Part shown: positions 1 to 6,415 of the stretch, one piece after another | How positions within the stretch are numbered: the stretch's first letter is position 1 | Layout: every line of letters begins with the position of its first letter | From: an uncultured Eubacteriaceae bacterium | Lineage (GTDB): Bacteria > Bacillota > Clostridia > Eubacteriales > Eubacteriaceae | NCBI GenBank assembly: GCA_947630385.1 | Contig: CANRHG010000110.1 | Coordinates: 1-6,491 of the forward strand | Length of the DNA: 6,491 nucleotides | Reading direction: 5' to 3' | The notes under the pieces: generated by a model | Databases searched by the model: none | What the model saw: the letters and a program-made list of their open reading frames with translations, nothing else | Told to the model about the DNA's origin: nothing | Translations under genes and position numbers: made by a program

Positions 1-218
1 GCTAGTTACTAATTGTTTTCTAGCTTTATGTAGGCCTCCTGTTGTAAACTAATATCACCATCTTCTCATTTCCGCACGATTAAGTTAATTACTTCTAACC
101 ACTTTTATTACATTTTTATTTACACTGTTCGGGTTTTGTCGGTTGGACCAAGAAATTGATTTCGAAAGGTAAAATTATCTTCGACGAATGCCACGCAACT
201 GAATGTGGCTTTTAAAAT

Positions 219-226
219 GTTATAAT
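219..226 (+). promoter_or_regulatory. Possible extended -10 promoter element
   Basis: TG-T-TATAAT is a perfect extended -10 for a housekeeping sigma-A-type promoter. The best -35 upstream (CTGAAT, 199-204, spacer 16) matches the consensus poorly, which extended -10 promoters can tolerate. Nothing clearly coding follows until the lipoprotein gene about 325 bases downstream. It would therefore drive either a very long leader or an unannotated RNA, or it is a chance match in AT-rich DNA. Confidence 0.25.
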
Positions 227-497
227 GATATCTGACAATGTTTCTTAGACTAAATGAATGCGGACGCCGAAGGTTACTAAATTTAAAGAAAGCTTTAGGC
301 GGTCGCTTTAAACCAAAATTATTAAGGGATTTACGGATTTGTTCCGACTACGGTAATTCGGTTTAAAGATGAACTTTTGAATTTAGTGAGTTAATTGACC
401 GGTTGAGGTTGTATGGGCCTTTTTAAAGTCAATTGGTAGGGATAAAATACTGATTTTGTAGGTTTTCAGAACCTGTCAAGAAGAAGTTACTTCCCTG

Positions 498-515
498 GTC
501 CTAAGACGTCCTAAG
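498..515. repeat. Perfect 8-bp direct repeat upstream of the lipoprotein gene
   Basis: GTCCTAAG occurs twice (498-505 and 508-515), separated by two bases. The period is 10 bp, about one helical turn, so two protein units could bind on the same face of the DNA. It lies 40-57 bases before the lipoprotein start codon. This makes it a candidate regulator site, but no regulator is encoded nearby and chance cannot be excluded. Confidence 0.35.
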
Positions 516-554
516 TTAGTTTATGAAATAAAATAATTTTTTTGAGGTTTTATA

Positions 555-929
555 ATGAAAAAACAGTTATGTGTTTTACTGTCTGTCCTTTTACTGGCCG
601 GCCTATTTGTTTTTGCAGGATGTTCCTCGAGCAGTAGTACAGCTGATGAAGATAAAGAAAACGCTACACAAGCAGTTGAAGGCGTACTTAAAGTATCGGA
701 AGCTGCTGTAGACGGTTTCGTTAAAGATGTTGAAAGCGCTACTGCAGATACAAAAGCCGACCTCCAAAAAGAAGGCGAAGACATTATGCAATCTTTAGAC
801 GATACGGAAAAGGAAATTGACGAAAGTGCCAATACCTTTACGGAAGATGGCGCGGAAAGTATAAAAACTACCATTTCCGATCTTAAATCCAAAGTCCAAT
901 CCGGTCTTGATACTTTAGCTACGAAATAG
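555..929 (+). CDS. Small acidic secreted lipoprotein, function unknown
   Basis: The 124-residue protein begins with a lipoprotein signal peptide: a basic start (KK), a hydrophobic core at residues 5-20, and a lipobox ending F-A-G-C with the lipidated cysteine at residue 23. A serine run (24-28) follows as a flexible linker. It should be exported by Sec, lipidated by Lgt, cleaved by Lsp and anchored on the outer face of the membrane. The mature part (about 100 residues) is rich in Glu, Asp, Lys, Ala, Ser and Thr, with no aromatic residues beyond two Phe. Its heptad-like spacing suggests one or two long amphipathic helices or a coiled coil. The start is supported by GAGG at 544-547, seven bases before the ATG. 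A terminator follows nine bases after the stop, so the gene looks monocistronic. I recognise no specific family; an envelope-stress or cell-wall role would be a guess. Confidence 0.85.
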   Translation: MKKQLCVLLSVLLLAGLFVFAGCSSSSSTADEDKENATQAVEGVLKVSEAAVDGFVKDVESATADTKADLQKEGEDIMQSLDDTEKEIDESANTFTEDGAESIKTTISDLKSKVQSGLDTLATK

Positions 930-937
930 CTTTAAAT

Positions 938-966
938 ACGGTCACTTATGAAGTGGCCGTTTTTTT
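938..966 (+). terminator. Intrinsic terminator of the lipoprotein gene
   Basis: ACGGTCACTT (938-947) pairs with AAGTGGCCGT (951-960) over 10 bp with one G-U pair and a three-base loop. A run of at least six T follows (961-966). It lies just after the lipoprotein stop codon and points the same way. Confidence 0.85.
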
Positions 967-978
967 CAAAGAAACGGA

Positions 979-1137
979 ATTGTAAAAACGACCCAGAGAA
1001 AAGAGAAGAAGAAGGATTTATCTGGGTTCTTTTTTATTGCTTTAATTATTTCAGTTTATCCGACTTATTTGTACGGCAAAACAAAAGAAAAAGTAGAGTT
1101 AATCAAAGAAACCGGAACCAAAGCTCATCTCAATTGA
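979..1137 (+). CDS. Possible small single-pass membrane protein or gene remnant
   Basis: A stop-free frame from 952 to the TGA at 1135-1137 reads convincingly like protein. It has a basic, Lys-rich segment, then a hydrophobic stretch at about 1021-1074 (Phe/Ile/Leu-rich, ending YPTYLYG), then a hydrophilic tail containing KEKVELIKETG. That is the layout of a small positive-inside membrane protein. Against it, the frame has no ATG, GTG or TTG before the membrane segment. The earliest plausible start is a rare ATT at 979, and there is no clear ribosome site. Alternatively the N-terminus lies in the neighbouring frame from an ATG at 948, joined by a one-base slip in the T run at 1030-1035, which would make this a frameshifted gene or pseudogene. 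The last codons and the stop fall inside the large hairpin at 1105-1160. I recognise no family, and translation is uncertain. Confidence 0.3.
   Translation: MVKTTQRKEKKKDLSGFFFIALIISVYPTYLYGKTKEKVELIKETGTKAHLN
990..1035 (+). terminator. Second terminator-like hairpin
   Basis: ACCCAGA (991-997) pairs with TCTGGGT (1021-1027), extendable by a G-U pair, and a T run follows at 1030-1035. The loop is long (23 bases) and almost purely purine, which is unusual for an efficient terminator. The bases also lie inside a possible small coding frame, so the pairing may be incidental. Confidence 0.45.
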
Positions 1138-1163
1138 TGAGTTTTGGCTCCGGTTTCTTTTTT
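1105..1163 (+). terminator. Very long hairpin ending in a T run
   Basis: The arm 1105-1129 pairs with 1136-1160. It has 12 bp (AAAGAAACCGGA with TCCGGTTTCTTT), one A-C mismatch, then CCAAA/TTTGG, a G-U pair and CTCATC/GATGAG, closing on a six-base loop. The right arm ends in CTTT and runs on into more T (to 1163), so it looks like a rightward intrinsic terminator. The left arm is A-rich, so it may also act leftward. About 24 paired bases is far more than termination needs. Confidence 0.7.
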
Positions 1164-1223
1164 CGGATGCGCCAAGATAATAAAATAATTACTACCCGGC
1201 TAAGCATTCATTAAGTTTGGATT

Positions 1224-1275
1224 TACGTAAAAATAAAAGTTAGTACTCCATCTACTTTTGCTTAATACGTAAAAA
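1224..1275. repeat. Short direct repeat pair flanking a weak hairpin
   Basis: TACGTAAAAA occurs at 1224-1233 and again at 1266-1275. Between the copies AAAAGT (1235-1240) and ACTTTT (1254-1259) are inverted, and on the minus strand this hairpin is followed by ATTTTT. It may be a weak second terminator behind the MATE gene's main one, with a partly duplicated tail. The elements are short and AT-rich, so confidence is low. Confidence 0.25.
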
Positions 1276-1304
1276 AAGATTCTCATCAAACCAATGAGAA
1301 TCTT
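1271..1304 (-). terminator. Intrinsic terminator of the MATE-ATPase gene
   Basis: On the minus strand AAGATTCTCAT pairs perfectly over 11 bp (plus-strand arms 1276-1286 and 1294-1304, loop of seven bases) and is followed by seven T. It begins 34 bases after the TAA stop of the minus-strand transporter gene, so it terminates that transcript. Confidence 0.85.
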
Positions 1305-1337
1305 AGTTAAAATTAAATTCCGATTGGATCAATAATT

Positions 1338-3137
1338 TTAGGTGATCCGAATTAACAAGTTATTCATCCCCAAGCTATAACGGTAATCGATGAAATCAAC
1401 CGAACGTTTGATCAGACGAATTCCCATATGCGCATACGGGTCTTCTTGATTTTTTTCTTCTTCCTGTAAAAAGGTAAAAGGATTAAATGGGACGCCATCG
1501 TCTCTCATTCGAAGGACCACTTCCCCCAATTGATTTACTAAAACAAATATATCTACAAAATGATCCTTGTCGTCTTTATAGGCGTACTTTGTGACGTTAC
1601 CCGCCATCTCTTCGATTGATAAAGCCAAAAGAAAAGCTTTATCCTCATCTATGTTATTTTCTTTACTGAAATCTCTTACCTCTTGCGTGAGATCTAAAAC
1701 TTCATCTAAGTCGTTTCTTATCGTCCGGTTGAGCGTTGCGACGTGTTCCACTTCGAAAGCTTTTGGAAGCATCATAAGATCTTTAATGGACGTGGGAAAT
1801 TTTTTCGTCCAGATCCAAACCCAAAGGACCAATCCTACAAGCGTAATTATCTCTCCGATACAGTAAGCCGAAAAAATCCCGTCTTCTCCAAAGAATAAAG
1901 ATAGAATTAGACCGGTTCCCAAAACGAAGACTAGTGATTCACAAATTGTAAGAAAATAAGTCGTTTTGAGATTTTGGCTCGCCAGATAAAAGTCTTGGAA
2001 AATCGCCGTTATCGTTAAAAACGGAAGTCCACACAAATACCATACGACAGCGACACGCGCCAGATCCATCGACTGCCCATCTAGGCTTCCAAAGAGTTGT
2101 ATAAGTTCCGTGTTAAAAACAATCGCAAGGACTGCAATAACTAGACTTACCAAAACACCGTAAAACAAAGAAAATTTTAATGACCGTGCCAGGAGATCTT
2201 CATCCTCTTCCCCATAAAAGATTCCCGTCATTAAATTTGTTACAACACCAAAGGAGAGTGGAATGGATACAAATAAAAGTGCGAGATTCTTTTGGATGGC
2301 AAAAGCCGTAATGGCAATGCTGCCTCCGATGATCCCTAAAACGTTATTAAAGACGACCGAACAGATAAAATCTGAAAGCGTTTTATAAATTTTTGAAACG
2401 CCCAGCTTTAACATCTTTACCGATTCGGAAAAGGCGTCAACGGGCTTTACAAACTTTAAGGTATTTGTGGGCTTTCTGAAATGAAAAATAAAGACCACGC
2501 ACCCAAGAGCGTAACTAAAAGCCGTTGCTAGGCCCATTCCAAATAGGCCGAGTTTAAAGATATAGACGTTGGCAAAATCAAAAGCAATATCGAAAACGGA
2601 AAGAACTAGAAAAAAGTAAAGCCCTACATTGGGAGAGCCGTCCATACGTTCTTCGTTGATAAAGACAACATTTAAAATATTAAAGAGCATGCCAAAGGAG
2701 ATCCCCTGGATATAAGCAACCGTCAGATCCTTAATATCGTCCGTAGCTCCTAAAAATTCAGCCACGTAATCGGCTCCGAAATACACAAGTAGAGAAATCA
2801 CCACCCCCGTAATCGTGGCCCAAATCACCGAAAGTGTAAAGACGGTATCTTTCTTTTCTTTTTCGTTTCTACCGATATAATAACCGCTTAAGGTTACAGC
2901 GCCGAAACCAAAAATACTTCCGATACCGTATAAGATAAGAAAAAGTGGTGAACACGACCCTAGCGCAGCTAAAGCCTGGCTGCCAAAATAGTTCCCAGTG
3001 ATCACGGCATCGATATTATTTCCTATTCCATTGGTTACTGTCGAAATAATCGTTACGATCAAATAATGCTTATAGATGCCTTTTAAGATATAATTATTTG
3101 TTCGGTTGTTAGAGAGATTTAAAAAATTTGAAAACAT
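1338..3137 (-). CDS. MATE-family transporter fused to a GHKL anti-sigma-like ATPase domain
   Basis: The 599-residue protein has two parts. Residues 1 to about 445 are a polytopic membrane transporter of the MATE family (usual length about 450), which exports drugs, cations or metabolites using an H+ or Na+ gradient. The N-terminal GNNIDAVITGNYFGSQALAALG stretch split by its G and N residues is typical. Residues about 470-599 form a cytoplasmic GHKL/HATPase domain like RsbW and SpoIIAB. It has an N-box EEMAGNV (Glu509, Glu510, Asn514), a G1 box DDGVPFNP (Asp546, Asp547, Gly548) and a GIRLIKRSVDFIDY segment. The ATP-binding residues appear intact, so ATP binding is expected; a kinase or regulatory role is inference. 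A TTG further upstream (3176) could extend the frame, but it lies in a likely -10 box, whereas the ATG at 3137 follows GGAGG by four bases. The gene is monocistronic, convergent with the lipoprotein gene and divergent from the restriction gene. The transported substrate is unknown. Confidence 0.9.
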   Translation of the reverse strand: MFSNFLNLSNNRTNNYILKGIYKHYLIVTIISTVTNGIGNNIDAVITGNYFGSQALAALGSCSPLFLILYGIGSIFGFGAVTLSGYYIGRNEKEKKDTVFTLSVIWATITGVVISLLVYFGADYVAEFLGATDDIKDLTVAYIQGISFGMLFNILNVVFINEERMDGSPNVGLYFFLVLSVFDIAFDFANVYIFKLGLFGMGLATAFSYALGCVVFIFHFRKPTNTLKFVKPVDAFSESVKMLKLGVSKIYKTLSDFICSVVFNNVLGIIGGSIAITAFAIQKNLALLFVSIPLSFGVVTNLMTGIFYGEEDEDLLARSLKFSLFYGVLVSLVIAVLAIVFNTELIQLFGSLDGQSMDLARVAVVWYLCGLPFLTITAIFQDFYLASQNLKTTYFLTICESLVFVLGTGLILSLFFGEDGIFSAYCIGEIITLVGLVLWVWIWTKKFPTSIKDLMMLPKAFEVEHVATLNRTIRNDLDEVLDLTQEVRDFSKENNIDEDKAFLLALSIEEMAGNVTKYAYKDDKDHFVDIFVLVNQLGEVVLRMRDDGVPFNPFTFLQEEEKNQEDPYAHMGIRLIKRSVDFIDYRYSLGMNNLLIRIT

Positions 3138-3140
3138 TCT

Positions 3141-3145
3141 GCCTC
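3141..3145 (-). promoter_or_regulatory. Ribosome site deciding the MATE gene start
   Basis: On the minus strand GGAGG lies within TCCGGAGGCAGAATG, four bases before the ATG at 3137. The alternative TTG start 39 bases upstream has no comparable site. This is the reason for the shorter 599-residue call. Confidence 0.75.
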
Positions 3146-3174
3146 CGGAAATCGCAATCAATAATCCTATTTTC

Positions 3175-3202
3175 AATATAAATCATCTTGAGTTTTTAAC
3201 AA
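3175..3202 (-). promoter_or_regulatory. Likely promoter of the MATE-ATPase gene
   Basis: On the minus strand TTGTTA (plus 3197-3202) and TATATT (plus 3175-3180) are 16 bases apart. They match the sigma-A consensus at four and five of six positions. Transcription would start near 3168 and give a leader of about 30 bases with the GGAGG site. The upstream TTG start candidate overlaps the -10 box, which argues against that start. Confidence 0.5.
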
Positions 3203-3265
3203 GAGGTTTTTAGCAAATTATTTTTGAAAGTCTAAAGAAATCCAATAAGGCAAAAAGTAATAGAC

Positions 3266-3279
3266 AGGGTATATGCCCT
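3266..3279. promoter_or_regulatory. Near-palindrome in the divergent spacer
   Basis: AGGGTATATGCCCT is a 14-bp near-perfect palindrome with one T/G position out of symmetry. It lies between the two divergent genes, 35 bases before the restriction gene start and about 64 bases upstream of the putative MATE -35 box. It could be an operator or a small RNA hairpin in the restriction gene leader. Only the symmetry supports this. Confidence 0.3.
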
Positions 3280-3313
3280 TAAACAAATTTGAAAAAATTT
3301 TAGAAACATTTCA

Positions 3314-6300
3314 ATGAAACCAGGGATCTACGAAGAAGTAATCAACGCGCTAATTAATGAAGAAATTTCAGGCAGCGGCATTGATAGGAAAGATTTTGAA
3401 ATCAGAAAAACCGAAAAGGCGGAAACTCCTTTTATTTTATCCGCTTACATGCGCTTCATCCTCGAAAAAGCATTTGAGCGTCTGGATGAGCGCTCAAAAC
3501 AAATCGAGCTCGTTAATGGGATTTTAGCTTTAATTGAAAAAGCGACGGAAGATAAGGATTTTAGCGAATATACTCTTCCAGAAGATATCGAGGAATTGCT
3601 GTCTTTTCCAGAAAAGAATAAACCTAAAAAGCCCATTCCCCGACCGCAAAGTTCGCTAAAAACATCAACTCTTTTTACCGGACAACCTTTGGAACCTCAA
3701 TTATACTCAGAACTAAAAAAGGAGATTCAAAGTTCTGACCAGATCGACTTTCTCGTTTCATTTATTAAGTGGACGGGTCTTCTTAAAATTTTACCTGAAC
3801 TTAAAACATTTACGGAAAAAGGTGGTCACTTAAGAGTTCTTACGACTACTTACATGAGTGCAACTGACCATAGAGCTGTTGACGAACTCAGTAAACTTCC
3901 AAATACTGAAATTAAAGTTAATTACAATGAGAACCATGACAGACTTCATGCAAAAAGCTATATATTTCATAGAGATACGGGTTTTTCGAGCGTTTACGTG
4001 GGCTCGTCCAACCTCTCAAAAGCCGCTCTGACAACGGGCCTTGAATGGAACATTAAGATCTCAAGTAAAGATCAAGAAGCAATCTACGAAAAAGTTTGCG
4101 CAACCTTTGAAACCTACTGGAACTCGAAAAATTTCGAGCTGTATTCACCCGAACAAAGCGAGCGTTTGAAAAAAGCCCTTAAATCCAAGGAAAATTCTCT
4201 TCCAGCTTATAGGTTGGAAATTTCTCCGTACGGCTTCCAACAGGAAATTTTAGATAAACTCGAGGTCGAGCGTGGTCTATTCGACCGACACAAAAATCTC
4301 ATCGTTGCCGCAACCGGTACGGGAAAAACCGTTATAACGGCTCTTGACTACAAACGCTTTGTCGAACAAAATCCAGGAAAACCCAACCGGTTATTATTTA
4401 TCGCCCATCGTAGCGAGATCTTAGAACAAAGCCTCGAGACCTTTAGAGAGGTCCTAAGAGATCCGAATTTTGGAACGATTCTGGACTCTTTTCATCCAGG
4501 AGACGTAGAAGATCATCTCTTTTTGTCGGTACGTTCGTTTGAGTCAAAAAAACTCGAAGAAGTAACGGATCCGTCCTATTACGATTATATTGTTATCGAT
4601 GAGTTCCATCACGCCGCGGCTAATTCCTACCAAAAGATTCTCGATTATTATAAGCCGACTGAACTTATTGGACTGACGGCTACGCCTGAACGTCTAGACG
4701 GAAAAGACGTGACGCAGTTTTTTGACGGCCACATTGCCGCTGAGATCCGTTTACCGGAAGCCATCGAACGTGGCCTTCTCGTTCCTTTCCAGTACTTTGG
4801 CGTTACCGATACCGTAGATTTAAAAGATATCCACTGGAAAAACGGCGGTTATGACGTAAGCGAGCTCACTCAAGTCTACACGGCCGATCAGGTCAGTGCC
4901 TACAAAAGAGCCGGATTGATCGTCGATAGTTTGAAAAAGTATCTCAGCGATGTTTACGAGGCCCGTGGATTAGGTTTTTGCGTATCGGTCGAGCACGCGA
5001 ACTTCATGGCCGACTTCTTTAACAAAGCCGGAATTCTTTCCGAAAGCGTAACCGGACAATCCTCCGACGAACAGAGGAAAAGTGCGAAAGACCGGCTTAA
5101 AAACAAAGAAATCAATTTTATCTTTACCGTCGATTTATACAATGAAGGCGTGGATATTCCTGAAATCGATACGGTTCTTTTCTTAAGGCCAACGGAATCG
5201 CTTACGGTATTTCTGCAACAACTCGGGCGTGGGTTGCGTCTGTCTAAAGATAAAGAATGTCTGACCGTTCTCGATTTCATCGGACAAGCGCATAAGAAGT
5301 ACCGTTTCGAAGAAAAATTTCGAAGCCTTCTTAAAAACACGCGAAACTGCTTAAAAAAAGAGATCGAAGACGGCTTTATTCACGTTCCAAACGGATGCTA
5401 TATCGAGCTTGAAAAAGTAGCCCAGGAATACGTTTTAGAAAATATAAAAAACGCCATTCTTTCTAAGAAAGCTTTAACAGCCAAATTTTTAGACTTAGGA
5501 GAGTTGCCTACACTCGAGAATTTTTTGAGGACCTACGACCTGGAGCCCCGACAATTATATAAATACGCGACCCTCACCGATTTAAGGATAAACCGTGATA
5601 TCAACAAAAGTGCCCGTAGTGGATTATACCGCTTGAGCCAAAGCGACTCCTTTGAATTTTTATCTTTCGTAAAAAAAGCTTTAAATGGGAAAATTGAAGA
5701 TTCCATAAAAGAGAGACGCCTGCTTCGAATGCTACTTTCGGCTTACTTCGGAACTTACGACAAAACTTGGAATCTTTTTGAAAAGTTAGATGAAATCGTT
5801 GAAAGTGAATATAAAGATGAGATCTTAGAACTCGTTGAATATAAACTTTCGCTTACGGATTATTTTGAAAAGAACAATGGATTTGATAGTGAGATCCCAC
5901 TTAAAATCCACTCGACTTACAGTAGAGATCAAATTCTTTTGGCTTTTGATTATCTTACTCCATCAAACGTCCGTGAAGGAGTCAAATACTTAGAAGACAA
6001 AAAGACGGATATCTTGTTTGTCACGTTAAATAAGACGGATAAGGAATTCTCGCCGACTACGCTTTATGATGATTATTCGGTAAACTCCGAACTGTTCCAT
6101 TGGCAAAGCCAAAACAAAACTTCGGCTGAATCATCCGTAGGACAGCGCTATATCAATCATGACAGAAACGGCAGTCGTGTACTCTTATTCGTTCGTGAGT
6201 CAAAAAAAGACCGGTACGGCGCGACCGAGTTCTATAAATTCCTGGGTCCTGTCCACTACGTCTCACATGAGGGATCAAAACCCATGAGTATTCTGTGGCG

Positions 6301-6361
6301 TCTGGAGGAACCGGTCCCAAGTCGTCTGATCAACAGAACCCAAAAACTTTTGGCCGTATAA
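3314..6361 (+). CDS. SauUSI-like type IV restriction enzyme (PLD nuclease, SF2 helicase, DUF3427-type C-terminus)
   Basis: The 1015-residue protein has a helical N-terminus (1-110, KPGIYEEVINALINEE). A phospholipase-D-type nuclease domain follows (about 120-275), with the catalytic H-x-K at His212 and Lys214 and the GSSNLS loop at 230-235. The superfamily 2 helicase spans about 300-700. It shows Walker A AATGTGKT (Lys338), AHR (364-366), a DEFH box in place of DEAH (429-432), TATP (455-458), DLYNEGVDIP (607-616) and QQLGRGLR (635-642). Residues about 735-1005 fit DUF3427. SauUSI of Staphylococcus aureus (about 950 residues) has this order and cuts DNA carrying 5-methylcytosine, with ATP-driven translocation and its C-terminus implicated in recognition. 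The same role is inferred here; the modification recognised is unknown. No methyltransferase adjoins it in the window, as expected for a type IV enzyme. The ATG is the only usual start after an in-frame TGA at 3290, but its ribosome site is weak. All key motifs are intact. Confidence 0.9.
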   Translation: MKPGIYEEVINALINEEISGSGIDRKDFEIRKTEKAETPFILSAYMRFILEKAFERLDERSKQIELVNGILALIEKATEDKDFSEYTLPEDIEELLSFPEKNKPKKPIPRPQSSLKTSTLFTGQPLEPQLYSELKKEIQSSDQIDFLVSFIKWTGLLKILPELKTFTEKGGHLRVLTTTYMSATDHRAVDELSKLPNTEIKVNYNENHDRLHAKSYIFHRDTGFSSVYVGSSNLSKAALTTGLEWNIKISSKDQEAIYEKVCATFETYWNSKNFELYSPEQSERLKKALKSKENSLPAYRLEISPYGFQQEILDKLEVERGLFDRHKNLIVAATGTGKTVITALDYKRFVEQNPGKPNRLLFIAHRSEILEQSLETFREVLRDPNFGTILDSFHPGDVEDHLFLSVRSFESKKLEEVTDPSYYDYIVIDEFHHAAANSYQKILDYYKPTELIGLTATPERLDGKDVTQFFDGHIAAEIRLPEAIERGLLVPFQYFGVTDTVDLKDIHWKNGGYDVSELTQVYTADQVSAYKRAGLIVDSLKKYLSDVYEARGLGFCVSVEHANFMADFFNKAGILSESVTGQSSDEQRKSAKDRLKNKEINFIFTVDLYNEGVDIPEIDTVLFLRPTESLTVFLQQLGRGLRLSKDKECLTVLDFIGQAHKKYRFEEKFRSLLKNTRNCLKKEIEDGFIHVPNGCYIELEKVAQEYVLENIKNAILSKKALTAKFLDLGELPTLENFLRTYDLEPRQLYKYATLTDLRINRDINKSARSGLYRLSQSDSFEFLSFVKKALNGKIEDSIKERRLLRMLLSAYFGTYDKTWNLFEKLDEIVESEYKDEILELVEYKLSLTDYFEKNNGFDSEIPLKIHSTYSRDQILLAFDYLTPSNVREGVKYLEDKKTDILFVTLNKTDKEFSPTTLYDDYSVNSELFHWQSQNKTSAESSVGQRYINHDRNGSRVLLFVRESKKDRYGATEFYKFLGPVHYVSHEGSKPMSILWRLEEPVPSRLINRTQKLLAV

Positions 6362-6364
6362 GCC

Positions 6365-6379
6365 ATTTCCTTAGGAAAT
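6365..6379 (+). other. Small hairpin just after the restriction gene stop
   Basis: ATTTCC and GGAAAT pair perfectly over six bases around a TTA loop, four bases after the TAA stop. There is no T-tract, so it is not a terminator by itself. It could protect the 3' end of the transcript. Confidence 0.4.
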
Positions 6380-6385
6380 AAGTGA

Positions 6386-6413
6386 CCCGTCTAAAATTTA
6401 GACGGGCCTTTGC
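6386..6413 (+). terminator. Terminator hairpin of the restriction gene, T-tract cut short by the intron
   Basis: CCCGTCTAAA (6386-6395) and TTTAGACGGG (6397-6406) form a nearly unbroken stem of 9-10 bp. What follows is only CC-TTT-GC before the group II intron begins. A normal terminator would have a longer T run, so insertion of the intron seems to have displaced the original tail to beyond its 3' end, outside the window. Confidence 0.75.
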
Positions 6414-6415
6414 GT

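Larger units (their letters stand above)
1..543. other. Long stretch without a recognisable gene
   Basis: All six frames are broken by frequent stops, and I recognise no tRNA, rRNA, riboswitch or repeat family. The longest ATG-started frame I noticed on the plus strand runs from 238 to 366 (42 residues, basic: Arg/Lys/Leu-rich). It has no ribosome site and resembles nothing I know. Parts of plus frame 1 (about 238-430) look weakly coding between stops, so a decayed gene is possible but not shown. Local structures seen are an extended -10 box near 219-226, a 5-bp inverted repeat GCCAC/GTGGC at 190-209, a short hairpin AGGTT/AACCT at 460-474, and a perfect 8-bp direct repeat at 498-515. The far end (about 520-543) is the AT-rich leader of the lipoprotein gene. 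Confidence 0.6.

Noticed and set aside
34..48. AGGAGG-like motif on the minus strand near the left edge
   Set aside because: No start codon at suitable spacing and no open frame follows before the window ends, so it cannot be called a ribosome site.
1..543. CRISPR array, tRNA or riboswitch in the gene-free flank
   Set aside because: No regularly spaced repeats, no cloverleaf with a GGTTCGA-type T arm, and no riboswitch core that I recognise.
1..543. Idea that the left flank is coding sequence placed in reversed order (artefact)
   Set aside because: Reading the segment backwards gives one short protein-like run but about ten stops across roughly 180 codons, no better than chance.
521..892. 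Minus-strand frame of 123 codons opposite the lipoprotein gene
   Set aside because: It is the serine-rich shadow of the lipoprotein codons, without a ribosome site. The plus-strand frame has a signal peptide, a lipobox and a GAGG site.
948..1214. Open frame of 88 codons from ATG 948
   Set aside because: The ATG sits in the loop of the lipoprotein terminator with no ribosome site, and the frame reads straight through two further hairpins into low-complexity sequence. Only its N-terminal part is kept, as a possible out-of-frame start for the small membrane frame.
3138..3176. Longer start (TTG at 3176) for the MATE gene
   Set aside because: The TTG overlaps the probable -10 box and has no ribosome site, while the ATG at 3137 has GGAGG four bases upstream. 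The extra 13 residues include the codons that make up that GGAGG.
4954..5340. Minus-strand frame of 128 codons inside the restriction gene
   Set aside because: It lies entirely opposite helicase motifs V and VI, is rich in Ser/Arg/Cys as antisense frames usually are, and has no ribosome site.
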